Below, piece after piece: positions 47,894-57,202 of a stretch of DNA of 64,000 nucleotides. The notes beneath the pieces are model-generated. The model worked only from the letters and a program-made list of their open reading frames with translations, was not told the DNA's origin and ran no database searches. This stretch comes from JAIQFL01 sp035295745 (GTDB taxonomy: Bacteria > Acidobacteriota > Terriglobia > Bryobacterales > Bryobacteraceae). Where the stretch lies: NCBI GenBank assembly GCA_035295745.1, contig DATGIL010000077.1:53892-117891 (forward strand). The letters run 5' to 3'. The translations under genes and the position numbers were made by a program. Each line of letters starts with the position of its first letter. The stretch's first letter is position 1.

Positions 47894-50480
47894 TGGCCGG
47901 GTCGACGCGAACCGCGCGCCGGGCAGGGATCGCACAGCCGAGTGCGCCGGCGGTCACCAACGCCAACGCAACCATCACGTAGGTGGCCGGATCCGATGGC
48001 GAGACTCCGACCAGCAAATCGTTCAAGGCGCGTGTGACCGCCAGAGCGGCCAAGAGTCCGATCGCGAGGCCAATTGTCAGTTGACGCATTCCTTGGGTGA
48101 AGATCATGCGGAGAACGTCTCGTGCTTTCGCGCCCATTGCCAGGCGGACGCCAATCTCCTGCGTTCGCTGGCTCACGGAGTGTGCGATTACCGCATACAA
48201 TCCCACCGAGGCCAAGAGAAACGCAATGCCTCCGAAGATCGCGAACATGCTTCCGAACACGCCCAGAATCCAACTGCGCATCTCGATCCGAGACTGCAGG
48301 GTCATCAGATCGCGGGCTGGAAGATCCTGATCGATTTCCTGAACGGCGCGACGGAACGAGTCTCCCAGGGTGGCCGGAGGAACATGAGTTCGTGCCGCGG
48401 CGAACATCTGGGTCCGAGGCTGCTGCCGGAAAGGCAGGTAAATCAAGGGATCGCGATGCACCATGTTGGCTTCGTTATTCTGCAGAATGTCAGGCGCCAC
48501 ACCTACTACGGTGAGCCACGGCTGAGGGGTCTTGGCCACCAGCCGCAAGCGCTTTCCGAGCGCATTCTGTTGCGGCCAGTAGCGGTTCGCGAAGGCCTGA
48601 TTCACGATCACCGACGGCACGCCGGTGGAACCATCCGCATCGGTGAAGGTACGGCCGGCGATGAGTTGGACTTGCATGGCCCGGAAATACTCCGGGCTGA
48701 TCAACAGTCCGCCCTTCGGACGTTGTTGCGGGTCAATCGGGGCAGTGGTTTCCGGTTCGGATGACAGATTCGACGACCCATCGCCGGGCATGTTGGACGC
48801 CAATGCCGCGACTTCGACGCCGGGTAGCTGTTCGAGCCGCGTTTTCAATTGCAGGTAGAAGGCCGCCTGCTGCTCGGGCCGCGAATACCGCACGTCCGGC
48901 AGGTCGACGCGCATCGTGAGGATGTTCGCTGTATTCACGCCCACCGGTGTCGCATACGCGTTTAGAAAGCTGCGCAACATCAAGCCCGCGCCCGTGAGCA
49001 GCACCACCGCGAGCGCCATTTCCGTGACCACCAGAACCCCTGAGAGGTAGCGGCCCTGACGCCCGCCCGACGATCCGCGGCCCCCCTCCTTCAGAGAAGA
49101 GCTCACGTCGAGCTTCGACAGGCGAAGGGCCGGGAGAAGTCCGAACAGAATGCCGGTGCCGATGGAAATCGCGGCCAGATAGAGCATCACGCGGTAATCG
49201 AGGGAGAAGTCGATCCACGCGGGCTTTCCAGTCGGAATCACCGCAAGATCGAAGGCCCGTGTTCCCCAGATGGCGAACAACCATCCCAACACACCACCCG
49301 CTGCTGACAACATTGTGCTCTCAATCAGCAGTTGCCGGATCACGCGCCAGCGGCTGGCGCCCAGTGCCGCGCGAATGGAGATTTCGCGTGCCCTCACCAC
49401 GGCGCGCGCCAGCATCAGATTCGCGACGTTGGCACAGGCGATCAGCAGCACGAAACCCACCGCGGCCAGCATCAGCAGGAACACTGAGGCGATCTTGTTG
49501 CGAATCGCCATCTTGTTGTACGTCTGCACCAGAACACCGCGATTTTTGTTGGTGTCCGGATATTGATTTGCCAGGCGGCTGGCGATGGTCTCGGCTTCCG
49601 CACGCGCGTTCATGAGCGTCGCACCGGGAGCCAGGCGCCCGAACATCATTACGGACGCTTCTGCGCGATTCGGCTGGGCCGGCACCGGCAAGGGCATCCA
49701 GAGGTCGCTCTCCGTGGGAAAGCGGATACCGCGTGCCATCACGCCTACCACTACCGTGGGCACGGCATTCAGGCGAATGGTTCGACCGATGATCGAAAGG
49801 TCTTTCCCATAACGGCTCTCCCAAAGCCCGTACGTAAGTAACGCCACAGCTGGTGCCCCGGGCATCTCGTCCTCCGCCGTGAAATCGCGGCCAATGACAG
49901 GCTTCTGTCCGATCACGGAGAAGGTATTCGCGGTGATCTGCGCGCACACATAGTTCTGCGGAAGGCCAATGCCGTCGCTAATGTCGCCGGAGGTTTGCGA
50001 GCTTGCAGCTAGGCCATCGAACGACTTCATCTGCGCGCGAAAATCCTGAAAATCCGGATACGACATCGAGCGCGGTCCGCCCTTTGTTCGGTCAATGCTC
50101 GACACATAGAGGATGCGATCGCTATTCGCGAACGGCAGATTCTTGTAGAGCACGCCGTTCACGAGCGAGAACACGGTGGTATTAACGCCGATACCGAGCG
50201 CGAGCGCCGCGATTGCAACTGCCGAGAAGCTGGGGCTACGCCGCAAAGTGCGGAAACCGTAGCGCACATCCTGGAGGAAAAGCTCGATCCAACCGAGTGT
50301 CCACATATCGCGGCAGACCTCCTTGAGCCTGCTGTAATTGCCAAATTGTTTGCGCGCGTCAGGCCGCTCCGACGACAACATGTCGAGATGGAACTGAAGC
50401 TCGTCTTCGAGGTCGCGGTCCAGTTGCCGGCGGCGTGCCGCGCGCGTCAGACGAAGATACAGCCGGTTCGGCCACTGCAT
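47874..50480 (-). CDS. FtsX/MacB-like permease, acidobacterial duplicated orphan permease type
   Basis: An 868-aa inner-membrane protein with two FtsX-type permease modules and MacB-like periplasmic regions, and no ATPase encoded beside it. The N-terminal ADOP-type part (LTRAARRRQLDRDLEDELQFHLDML) is followed by FRTLRRSPSFSAVAIAALALGIG (first helix). Then come MacB_PCD-like VGVMARGIRFPTESDLWMP and helices such as FLLMLAAVGFVLLIACANVA and FGSMFAIFGGIAFLLASVGLY. The typical RTQEIGVRLAMGAKARDVLRM lies near the C-terminus, ending ITLRHE. A GAGGAG box precedes the ATG. It is the second gene after a PadR regulator, the usual pairing. Confidence 0.94.
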   Translation of the reverse strand: MQWPNRLYLRLTRAARRRQLDRDLEDELQFHLDMLSSERPDARKQFGNYSRLKEVCRDMWTLGWIELFLQDVRYGFRTLRRSPSFSAVAIAALALGIGVNTTVFSLVNGVLYKNLPFANSDRILYVSSIDRTKGGPRSMSYPDFQDFRAQMKSFDGLAASSQTSGDISDGIGLPQNYVCAQITANTFSVIGQKPVIGRDFTAEDEMPGAPAVALLTYGLWESRYGKDLSIIGRTIRLNAVPTVVVGVMARGIRFPTESDLWMPLPVPAQPNRAEASVMMFGRLAPGATLMNARAEAETIASRLANQYPDTNKNRGVLVQTYNKMAIRNKIASVFLLMLAAVGFVLLIACANVANLMLARAVVRAREISIRAALGASRWRVIRQLLIESTMLSAAGGVLGWLFAIWGTRAFDLAVIPTGKPAWIDFSLDYRVMLYLAAISIGTGILFGLLPALRLSKLDVSSSLKEGGRGSSGGRQGRYLSGVLVVTEMALAVVLLTGAGLMLRSFLNAYATPVGVNTANILTMRVDLPDVRYSRPEQQAAFYLQLKTRLEQLPGVEVAALASNMPGDGSSNLSSEPETTAPIDPQQRPKGGLLISPEYFRAMQVQLIAGRTFTDADGSTGVPSVIVNQAFANRYWPQQNALGKRLRLVAKTPQPWLTVVGVAPDILQNNEANMVHRDPLIYLPFRQQPRTQMFAAARTHVPPATLGDSFRRAVQEIDQDLPARDLMTLQSRIEMRSWILGVFGSMFAIFGGIAFLLASVGLYAVIAHSVSQRTQEIGVRLAMGAKARDVLRMIFTQGMRQLTIGLAIGLLAALAVTRALNDLLVGVSPSDPATYVMVALALVTAGALGCAIPARRAVRVDPAITLRHE

Positions 50481-50492
50481 AGGAGTCGCTCC

Positions 50493-50837
50493 TCAGGCGG
50501 TCTGCATGACGCGCGCAATCGCTCCTGCCAGGCGCGTCCAATCTTCCGATTCTTTCACCAGTTGCTTGCGGCCGGCCGTCGTGAGGCTGTAGTATTTCGC
50601 CCGCCGGTTATTCTCCGAAACGCCCCATTCCGATGCGATCATGCCGTCAAGTTCCAGACGGTGCAGCGCCGGATAGAGCGAGCCTTCTTCTACACGCAGG
50701 ATTTCATCGGAGACCTGTTGGATATGTTGCGCAATCCCGTATCCATGCTGCGCCTTGCGCGAGAGCGTCTTGAGGATGAGCATGTCGAGCGTGCCTTGCA
50801 CCAGCTCGCCGTCGGTTCGATCTTTGGCCTTTCCCAT
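50493..50837 (-). CDS. PadR-family transcriptional regulator
   Basis: A 114-aa regulator with a winged helix: LVQGTLDMLILKTLSRKAQHGYGIA (about residues 12-36), EGSLYPALHRLELDGMIASEW (about 50-70) and the wing AKYYSLTTAGRKQL. It lies 12 bp upstream of the permease gene and probably controls it. ATG 50837 gives the normal family start; an in-frame start at 50882 would add residues that are not family-like. Confidence 0.95.
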   Translation of the reverse strand: MGKAKDRTDGELVQGTLDMLILKTLSRKAQHGYGIAQHIQQVSDEILRVEEGSLYPALHRLELDGMIASEWGVSENNRRAKYYSLTTAGRKQLVKESEDWTRLAGAIARVMQTA

Positions 50838-50916
50838 AGATTCTTGATAGGTAGTATCGGTGAAGCGTAGCGGGCTTGTCAAGAGAATTCGGAAGGGGAG
50901 AATCCGGAGGAGCGAC

Positions 50917-52659
50917 CTAGCTTTCGAGCTTGTACTTCGTCGCGGCCAGTCCGTACAGCCGCCGCCACAACAGGCGATTGACCGTGACTACCAGTGCGGC
51001 CATCACGATGGTTGCCCCCAACAGGACGGGAAAATTGCCGCTGTCGGTAGCGCGGCTGATCACCGCGCCCAAGCCCGTGGTGGTGTAGGTCTGTCCATGA
51101 AAGCGAAAGTACTCCGCCACGATGCTGGCGTTCCATGCGCCGCCGGACGCGGTCACGAATCCGGTGAGCAGATAGGGAAAGACGCCGGGCAGATACAAGC
51201 GACGCCATCGTTCGGACTTGGTGAGCCGATACACTTCACAAACTTCCTTGAGGTCCGTGGGAATGGAACTTGCACCCGCGATCACGTTGAATAGCACGTA
51301 CCATTGCGTGCCCAGAAGCAGGAGGACGATCGAGCCCACACCCAAGCCTCCGCCGACGCGAATGAGAAACAGCAGCACAATGGGAAATAGGGCGGTCGCT
51401 GGTATGGACGCCGCGACCTGCGCGATGGGTTGGGCGATTGCCGACAAGCGGGGTCGCAGTCCGATGTAGACACCCACTGGTATCGTCCAAAGTCCGGCAA
51501 GCACCAAAGTGAATTCCACACGCAGGAAACTCGCCCCCGCTCCCGCGAAGATGCCGCGCAACTCCTCGCCGGAAATCGCGCCCAGCATCACCAGCATCTT
51601 GAAAATGGCGTAGAGCAGGCCGACGGAAGCGATCGCGCCCAGCGTCAACCCAATCCATTGGCGCAGTTTGTGTTTGCCGCCGACGGGGTGAGAGGACAGG
51701 TGCTTCCGGGCGCCGTACAATGTGAGGGCCTCGCGGGCCGGCCCCACGGTCTTCTGAAACGCCACCTGAATGGCCCGCGAACGCCGCAGGAGATTCAGAA
51801 CGGGCGAGTGCGGCGTCTGCGACGCCTCCACCTGTTCCATCTTGAACTTCTCGCCCCACGCGATGATAGGGCGCCAGACGATCTGGTCCATCAGCACAAT
51901 GACCAGGACCATGGCGAAGACGCCCCAAAGGATCGCGCCGGTGTCTCCGGCATTGGCGGCGGTCTGCAGATAGGAACCGAGCCCGGGCAGACGCAGATCG
52001 CGGTTGCCCAGCACGAACATTTCGCAGGCCATCAGGAAGAACCAGCCGCCCGCCACCGACATCATCGAATTCCACACCAGGCCGATCGCGGCGTAGGGCA
52101 GCTCCAGTTGAATGAAGCGCTGCCACCAGGTGAGCTGATAGATCTGTGCGGCCTCCTGTAACTCGCGCGGGATACTCTTCCACGCCGAGTACACGCTGAA
52201 GGTCATGTTCCAAACCTGCCCGGTGAAGATGAGCAGAATCGCGCCCATCTCCACGCCCAACTGGCGTGTGGGAAAGAGCGAAACCATCGCCACCATCACC
52301 GGGGGAAGGAAACTTAGCACGGGGATCGACTGCAGCGTGTCGAGCAGCGGAATCAGGATACGCTCCGCACGAGCGTTGTGCGCAGCGACATAGCCGTAAA
52401 CGAGGGTCACAATCAGGCTCAGGAGGTAGGCGAGCATGATGCGGGCCAGCGAATACATCGCGTAAACAGGCAGCGCTCCGGGGTGAAGCTGGATTTCCGG
52501 CTGCGTATTCACCGGGCCGGTCCAATAGCGCGTCAGCGACAACACGCCGTAAAACAACGAGAGTCCCGCGAGGATGATCGGCAGATCGCGCAGCAGGGAA
52601 GAGACATTGCTCGGCAATAAGTTCCAATTGGAAAGATGCGGTAAGGGCTGGCGCGCCAT
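50917..52659 (-). CDS. Fused double ABC transporter permease (NitT/TauT type)
   Basis: A 580-aa protein containing two complete BPD-type permease domains. The first (about residues 60-270) carries the EAA-like loop SAWKSIPRELQEAAQIYQLTWWQRF. The second (about 330-575) carries GASSIPTDLKEVCEVYRLTKSERWRR. The linker contains a long charged region (KFKMEQVEASQTPHSP). The ATP-binding subunit is encoded directly upstream (1-nt overlap). Substrate-binding proteins of this type of transporter are usually separate, and none is present in the window. The substrate is unknown. Confidence 0.93.
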   Translation of the reverse strand: MARQPLPHLSNWNLLPSNVSSLLRDLPIILAGLSLFYGVLSLTRYWTGPVNTQPEIQLHPGALPVYAMYSLARIMLAYLLSLIVTLVYGYVAAHNARAERILIPLLDTLQSIPVLSFLPPVMVAMVSLFPTRQLGVEMGAILLIFTGQVWNMTFSVYSAWKSIPRELQEAAQIYQLTWWQRFIQLELPYAAIGLVWNSMMSVAGGWFFLMACEMFVLGNRDLRLPGLGSYLQTAANAGDTGAILWGVFAMVLVIVLMDQIVWRPIIAWGEKFKMEQVEASQTPHSPVLNLLRRSRAIQVAFQKTVGPAREALTLYGARKHLSSHPVGGKHKLRQWIGLTLGAIASVGLLYAIFKMLVMLGAISGEELRGIFAGAGASFLRVEFTLVLAGLWTIPVGVYIGLRPRLSAIAQPIAQVAASIPATALFPIVLLFLIRVGGGLGVGSIVLLLLGTQWYVLFNVIAGASSIPTDLKEVCEVYRLTKSERWRRLYLPGVFPYLLTGFVTASGGAWNASIVAEYFRFHGQTYTTTGLGAVISRATDSGNFPVLLGATIVMAALVVTVNRLLWRRLYGLAATKYKLES

Positions 52660-54383
52660 CAGTGTTCCCGCGCCTCGTGGGCGATATCGAGAGCGTGAGG
52701 CTCGAACAATGAGATTTCATCGGATTCCGACTGATAGGAGAGGATGTCGCCGTAGCGGCCCCAGTTGAGCGCGGTTTCGATCTGGCGCTGCGTCTCGGGG
52801 TCGGAGAAATGCTCGTCGAGAACATCGCGAAAGAACTCGAGCGGCATCCGATGGTCACTCTTACTCTCGAGAGCTTTTCGCATCTGCTGCAGGAGCGTGA
52901 TGTGGCTGAGTGCCGCGTCGCGAAACAGGTGCTTGCGCGCGACGATGTCAGCCTCGGCAAAGGCTTTTCCTTCCGGAGTAATCTCCACATCGCCCTTGTC
53001 CGCTTTCGCAAACCCCAGCAGAGTCACCGCTTCGAGAATCGGCAGCAGATCGTCTACCTCCATCTGCAATTCGTCGGCGACGTGATAGATATCGTCCTTC
53101 CCGCCGCGATCGTTCAGCAACTCGAGCAATCCGGCAGTCGATCCGCTGCGCGCATGCGGCAGCATCTGGTAGCGCGGTTTGACTTCGCGTCCCGCTGGAG
53201 ACGGACCGGCTTCGAGCTCCGGCTGCGTCATCAGTTTATAGATGTAGTCGACGTAGAGGAGAAACTCGGCAGAATTGCGATCGCGCGGCTGCGTGAGCGG
53301 CACGCGGAAGTCGGCGCGGATCTTCGCCGGGTTGCGCCCCAGCACGATGATGCGATCGGCCAGCAGCACCGCTTCTTCGATATTGTGGGTCACCAGGAAG
53401 ATGCTCTTGGTGGGCATTCGTTTGCCCTGCCATAGCTCCAGGAGCTCGTTGCGCAGATTCTCGGCCGTGAGCACATCCAATGCGGAGAACGGTTCGTCCA
53501 TGAAGAGAATCTCGGGCTCCACGGCCAACGCGCGCGCGAACCCCACGCGCTGTTTCATGCCGCCCGAGAGCTCTTTCGGATACGCATTCTCAAAGCCGGT
53601 CAGACCTACCGTCGCGAGCGCCTGGATCGCGCGCTGGTGCCTCTCGGAATGTTCCTGTCCGCGTGCAAGCAATGGCACCTCGACGTTCTCGAGCACCGTG
53701 AGCCACGGAAACAATGCGAAGCTCTGAAACACGATGGCGACATTCGGAGTCGCCTCGTGGAAGGGCTTCCCGCGCCAGAGCACCTCGCCGGCAGTTGGCT
53801 GCGCGAGTCCCGACAGCATTCGCAAGAGAGTCGACTTTCCGGAGCCCGAAGGGCCGAGCAGCGCGAGAATCATTCCAGGATCGACGGACAAATCGGTGGG
53901 CGCGATGACCTGAATGGATGCGCCATCCGGACGTTGGAATCGCTTTTCCACCCGCCGCGCCTGAATGATCGGCTCTTCGGCGGGCGCGGCGGGAACCACC
54001 GGCGCGGGCGCCGGCACTTCCACCTCGGCAGCGATGGGCGCCGCGTGCAACTCGTCCATCAGATGTTGCCACGTCTCTTCAGGCAACTGCTCGATGAACT
54101 GAATCCGATCCGTAGGCTGCATGCGCTCGACGATTGCCGTCAGCTCTTCCACGGGGCGCGAATGCAGCAGAACATAGGCGTGATAGTAAGGAAAAGCGGC
54201 GACGAGTTGCGCGGCGAAATCGAGCGGGAGCCGGCGAAAGAGGATCTGCTGCTGGTCGAACGGCATCTCCTGAAATACATCTGCCGCCACGGCGGGATCC
54301 ACTTTCTGCAACATGGCAATGGCTCGATCCCAATTGCCTTCAGAAAGGGCGGCGCGCAGCTTGTCGACCCTGGGCGGATTCAT
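52659..54383 (-). CDS. ABC transporter ATPase with N-terminal MgtE_N-like and C-terminal AAA-associated domains
   Basis: A 574-aa ATPase with three parts. Residues about 1-115 are helical repeats with the MgtE_N-like pattern (AVAADVFQEMPFDQQQILFRRLP, RMQPTDRIQFIEQLP). A Pro/Ala linker follows. Residues about 135-380 are the NitT/TauT-type ATPase: Walker A GPSGSGKST, VFQSFALFPWLT (Q-loop), signature LSGGMKQR, Walker B ILFMDEPFSALD and the H-loop THNIEEA. The C-terminal ~180 residues are the AAA-associated domain (RSGSTAGLLELLNDRGGKDDIYHVAD onward). ATG 54383 is a choice between weak starts; 54449 is possible. It is upstream of the fused permease. Confidence 0.9.
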   Translation of the reverse strand: MNPPRVDKLRAALSEGNWDRAIAMLQKVDPAVAADVFQEMPFDQQQILFRRLPLDFAAQLVAAFPYYHAYVLLHSRPVEELTAIVERMQPTDRIQFIEQLPEETWQHLMDELHAAPIAAEVEVPAPAPVVPAAPAEEPIIQARRVEKRFQRPDGASIQVIAPTDLSVDPGMILALLGPSGSGKSTLLRMLSGLAQPTAGEVLWRGKPFHEATPNVAIVFQSFALFPWLTVLENVEVPLLARGQEHSERHQRAIQALATVGLTGFENAYPKELSGGMKQRVGFARALAVEPEILFMDEPFSALDVLTAENLRNELLELWQGKRMPTKSIFLVTHNIEEAVLLADRIIVLGRNPAKIRADFRVPLTQPRDRNSAEFLLYVDYIYKLMTQPELEAGPSPAGREVKPRYQMLPHARSGSTAGLLELLNDRGGKDDIYHVADELQMEVDDLLPILEAVTLLGFAKADKGDVEITPEGKAFAEADIVARKHLFRDAALSHITLLQQMRKALESKSDHRMPLEFFRDVLDEHFSDPETQRQIETALNWGRYGDILSYQSESDEISLFEPHALDIAHEAREH

Positions 54384-54550
54384 CCACCCTACTATACCGG
54401 GTCGGCGCGCGTTTCCATGATCACGAATTAATGACAACGTCTTCGGCATCAGTCGAGAAAACGAGTTGCGCCTACTTGATCGACTGTGATAATTTCAACT
54501 TCACCTTTGATTCGTCGCTAGAAGGAACGAACCACGTAGAGGAGAACTGG
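54384..54550. promoter_or_regulatory. Divergent promoter region, ABC transporter / cytochrome oxidase operon
   Basis: A 167-bp gap between divergent genes, with an AT-richer segment (TTGATCGACTGTGATAATTTC at about 54477) that could hold a plus-strand promoter. A clear ribosome site GAGGAG precedes the coxB ATG. No dyad was found. If the ABC ATPase starts at 54449 instead, the gap shrinks. Confidence 0.4.
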
Positions 54551-55333
54551 ATGCTGCTTGCTCCGGTAGTCTGGGTACTGACGGTAGTCATCGCGTATTT
54601 TTTCTTTGCGAAGACGTGGTGGTTTCCTCCGCCCATTTCCGAGCACGGCATCGCCTACGATGCTCAGTTCATGCGGACCCTCATCGTAGTGGGTATCATT
54701 TTTGTGCTGGCGCAGTTCGCGCTCGGATACGTCATCGTGAAGTTCAGGAACGACGGAGGCCGAGCCGGATATTCTCACGGCAATAATAAGCTCGAAGCCC
54801 TCTGGACCAGTGCGACGGCCCTGCTGTTCATCGGTTTGGTGGTGATGGGCACGAAGATCTGGGCGGGCGTCCACTTCGACGAGGCTCCGGCGGATTCGAT
54901 GGTAGTCGAAGTGACCGCGAAGCAGTTCGCCTGGTCTTTCCGTTACCCGGGAGCGGACAATAAATTCGGCCACACCGATCTGAAGTACGTCAACGACTCC
55001 GCAGGCAATCCTCTGGGCATCGACGACAAAGATCCCGCCGGGAAGGACGACATCGTCAGCGCCTCCCTGAAAGTTCCGGTGCACAAGCACGTCAACCTCC
55101 TGCTGCATTCGCGTGATGTGATCCACAACTTCTTTGTTCCGGAGTTGCGGTTGAAGCAGGATCTGGTGCCTGGCATGGAGATTCCCTTCCACTTCCAGGC
55201 CGACCAGATCGGCATATATGAGGTCCCGTGTTCCGAGTTGTGCGGACTGGGCCACTATCAGATGCGCACCACCATGCAAGTGATGAGCGAGTCCGATTTC
55301 GAGCAGTGGAAGCAGCAACAGGCCCAGAAATGA
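54551..55333 (+). CDS. coxB: Cytochrome c oxidase subunit II
   Basis: A 260-aa subunit of a heme-copper oxidase, taking electrons from cytochrome c at the CuA centre on the periplasmic face. Two N-terminal membrane helices (about residues 3-22 and 38-60, LLAPVVWVLTVVIAYFFFAK and LIVVGIIFVLAQFALGYVIV) precede the cupredoxin domain. CuA ligands are seen in HSRDVIHNFFVPELRLKQD (first His) and CSELCGLGHYQM (Cys-x3-Cys-x3-His-x2-Met). No fused cytochrome c domain is present, so this is aa3- rather than caa3-type. GAGGAG lies 6 nt before the ATG; longer in-frame starts upstream are rejected. Confidence 0.96.
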   Translation: MLLAPVVWVLTVVIAYFFFAKTWWFPPPISEHGIAYDAQFMRTLIVVGIIFVLAQFALGYVIVKFRNDGGRAGYSHGNNKLEALWTSATALLFIGLVVMGTKIWAGVHFDEAPADSMVVEVTAKQFAWSFRYPGADNKFGHTDLKYVNDSAGNPLGIDDKDPAGKDDIVSASLKVPVHKHVNLLLHSRDVIHNFFVPELRLKQDLVPGMEIPFHFQADQIGIYEVPCSELCGLGHYQMRTTMQVMSESDFEQWKQQQAQK

Positions 55334-55406
55334 TCTCAGTCCCGCAAGGGGTGAGCAGAGCCCCGCGCCCAGCCGGTTTGCCGGCACAATCCTTTGAGGT
55401 GAATTT

Positions 55407-57194
55407 ATGTCCTCATCATCGGTAGAGCACGCCCATGCAGGCCACCATGCGCCTACGGGCTTCATACGTAAGTACGTCTTCAGCCTCGACCATAAGGTGA
55501 TCGGGATCCAGTATTATTTCCTGGGCCTGTTCTCGGTATTTGTGGGCATGACGCTATCCGTGCTCATGCGCTACCACATGGTCAATCCCAATGTGGCGGT
55601 GTCGTGGTTCTCCGTGCTGTGGCCCCACGCCGCGCAGGGCGGAGTGATGACTCCGGAACTATATCTTTCGCTGATGACCATGCACGGCACCATCATGGTG
55701 TTTTTCGTCCTCACCACGGTGCCGCAGGGCGGCTTCGGGAACTATTTCCTACCGATCCAAATCGGCGCCGAGGACATGGCTTTCCCGGTTTTGAACATGA
55801 TGTCGTTCTGGACCACGTTTATAGCGCTCGTGGTGATGATCGCAGCTTTCTTCGTCGATGGCGGCGCGCCTCTCTCGGGATGGACTGCGTATCCACCGCT
55901 CAGCGGAGCGGGACCGGCCACCGGCCCCGGTGAAGGCATGGGGCAGAATCTCTGGATCCTGAGCATCGCGATTTTCTGCGGGGCGTCCTTGATGGGCGCG
56001 ATCAACTTTATCGCCACTACCGTCGATCTGCGCTGCAAAGGCATGACACTAATGCGCATGCCACTCACCTGCTGGACTTGGCTGGTCACCGCGATTCTCG
56101 GATTGCTCGGCTTTGCAGTGCTGCTGTCCGCCGGTGTGTTGCTACTGCTCGATCGCACTGTGGGCACGAGTTTCTTCCTGCCTGCCGGACTGATGATCAG
56201 CGATCGCATCATCACCGCACACAAAGGCGGTTCGCCGCTCCTGTGGCAGCACCTGTTCTGGTTCTTCGGACACCCGGAGGTTTACATCGCAATTTTGCCG
56301 GGCATGGGCGTGACCTCCCAATTACTTTCCACCTTCTCGCGCAAACCGATTTTCGGCTACAAGGCGATGGTCTACGCGATTCTGAGCATCGGGTTCCTGG
56401 GTTTCCTGGTGTGGGGCCACCACATGTTCATGAGCGGCATGAATCCGTACTCCGCCATGGCGTTCTCGATCCTCACCATGTGCATCGGAGTGCCGTCCGC
56501 CATCAAGACATTCAACTGGATCGGCACTTTGTGGAACGGCAAGATACACTTCGATACGGCGATGATGTTCGCGCTGGGATTCGTTTCCCTGTTCGTGACG
56601 GGCGGCGTGAGCGGAATCTTCCTCGGACAGCCCGCGCTCGATCTGTACTTCCACGATACTTACTTCGTGGTTGGCCACTTCCACATGATCATGGGCGTGG
56701 CGGCTATCTTCGGGATGTTCGCGGGCACGTTCTACTGGTTCCCGAAGGCCTCGGGCCGCATGCTGAATGAACCCATGGGCAAGCTTCACTTCTACCTGAC
56801 GTTCATCGGTGTTTATGCCATCTTCACTCCGATGCACTATCTCGGACTCGCCGGAAATCCGCGCCGTTATTCGGCTTTTACCGACGTGGAGTACCTGGGC
56901 AAGCTGATCCCGGTGCACCAGTTCATGAGCTACGCGGCGTATTTCACGGCCGCCGTCCAGATTATTTTCGTGATCAACCTCTTCTGGAGCATTTTCAAGG
57001 GCCCCAAGGCGCCGGATAATCCGTGGAAGTCCACCACGTTGGAATGGGCGATTCCGTCCCCGCCGCCGTTCGACAATTTCGGCGGTGTGCATCCCGTGGT
57101 GTACCACGGTCCGTATGAGTACAGTGTTCCCGGCGCCGAGACCGACTTCATCATGCAAACCGATCCGCCCTCTCAAGTCCATTCGGTGGTATAG
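55407..57194 (+). CDS. coxA: Cytochrome c oxidase subunit I
   Basis: A 595-aa, twelve-helix catalytic subunit. Ligand motifs are MTMHGTIMVFFV (low-spin heme His), WFFGHPEVYIAILPG (CuB His and cross-linked Tyr; Glu in the D-channel position as in A1-type oxidases), VWGHHMFMSGM (two CuB His) and VVGHFHMIMG (heme a3 and heme a His). It therefore looks fully active. The start has a GAGGTG box upstream. Preceding intergenic distance is 73 bp; the following subunit III-like gene begins 8 bp later. Confidence 0.97.
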   Translation: MSSSSVEHAHAGHHAPTGFIRKYVFSLDHKVIGIQYYFLGLFSVFVGMTLSVLMRYHMVNPNVAVSWFSVLWPHAAQGGVMTPELYLSLMTMHGTIMVFFVLTTVPQGGFGNYFLPIQIGAEDMAFPVLNMMSFWTTFIALVVMIAAFFVDGGAPLSGWTAYPPLSGAGPATGPGEGMGQNLWILSIAIFCGASLMGAINFIATTVDLRCKGMTLMRMPLTCWTWLVTAILGLLGFAVLLSAGVLLLLDRTVGTSFFLPAGLMISDRIITAHKGGSPLLWQHLFWFFGHPEVYIAILPGMGVTSQLLSTFSRKPIFGYKAMVYAILSIGFLGFLVWGHHMFMSGMNPYSAMAFSILTMCIGVPSAIKTFNWIGTLWNGKIHFDTAMMFALGFVSLFVTGGVSGIFLGQPALDLYFHDTYFVVGHFHMIMGVAAIFGMFAGTFYWFPKASGRMLNEPMGKLHFYLTFIGVYAIFTPMHYLGLAGNPRRYSAFTDVEYLGKLIPVHQFMSYAAYFTAAVQIIFVINLFWSIFKGPKAPDNPWKSTTLEWAIPSPPPFDNFGGVHPVVYHGPYEYSVPGAETDFIMQTDPPSQVHSVV

Positions 57195-57202
57195 GTCATC
57201 CT

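Noticed and set aside
51236..53011. 591-codon minus-strand open frame overlapping the ABC transporter genes
   Set aside because: It is in another frame of the same strand; the permease and ATPase motifs establish the real frames.
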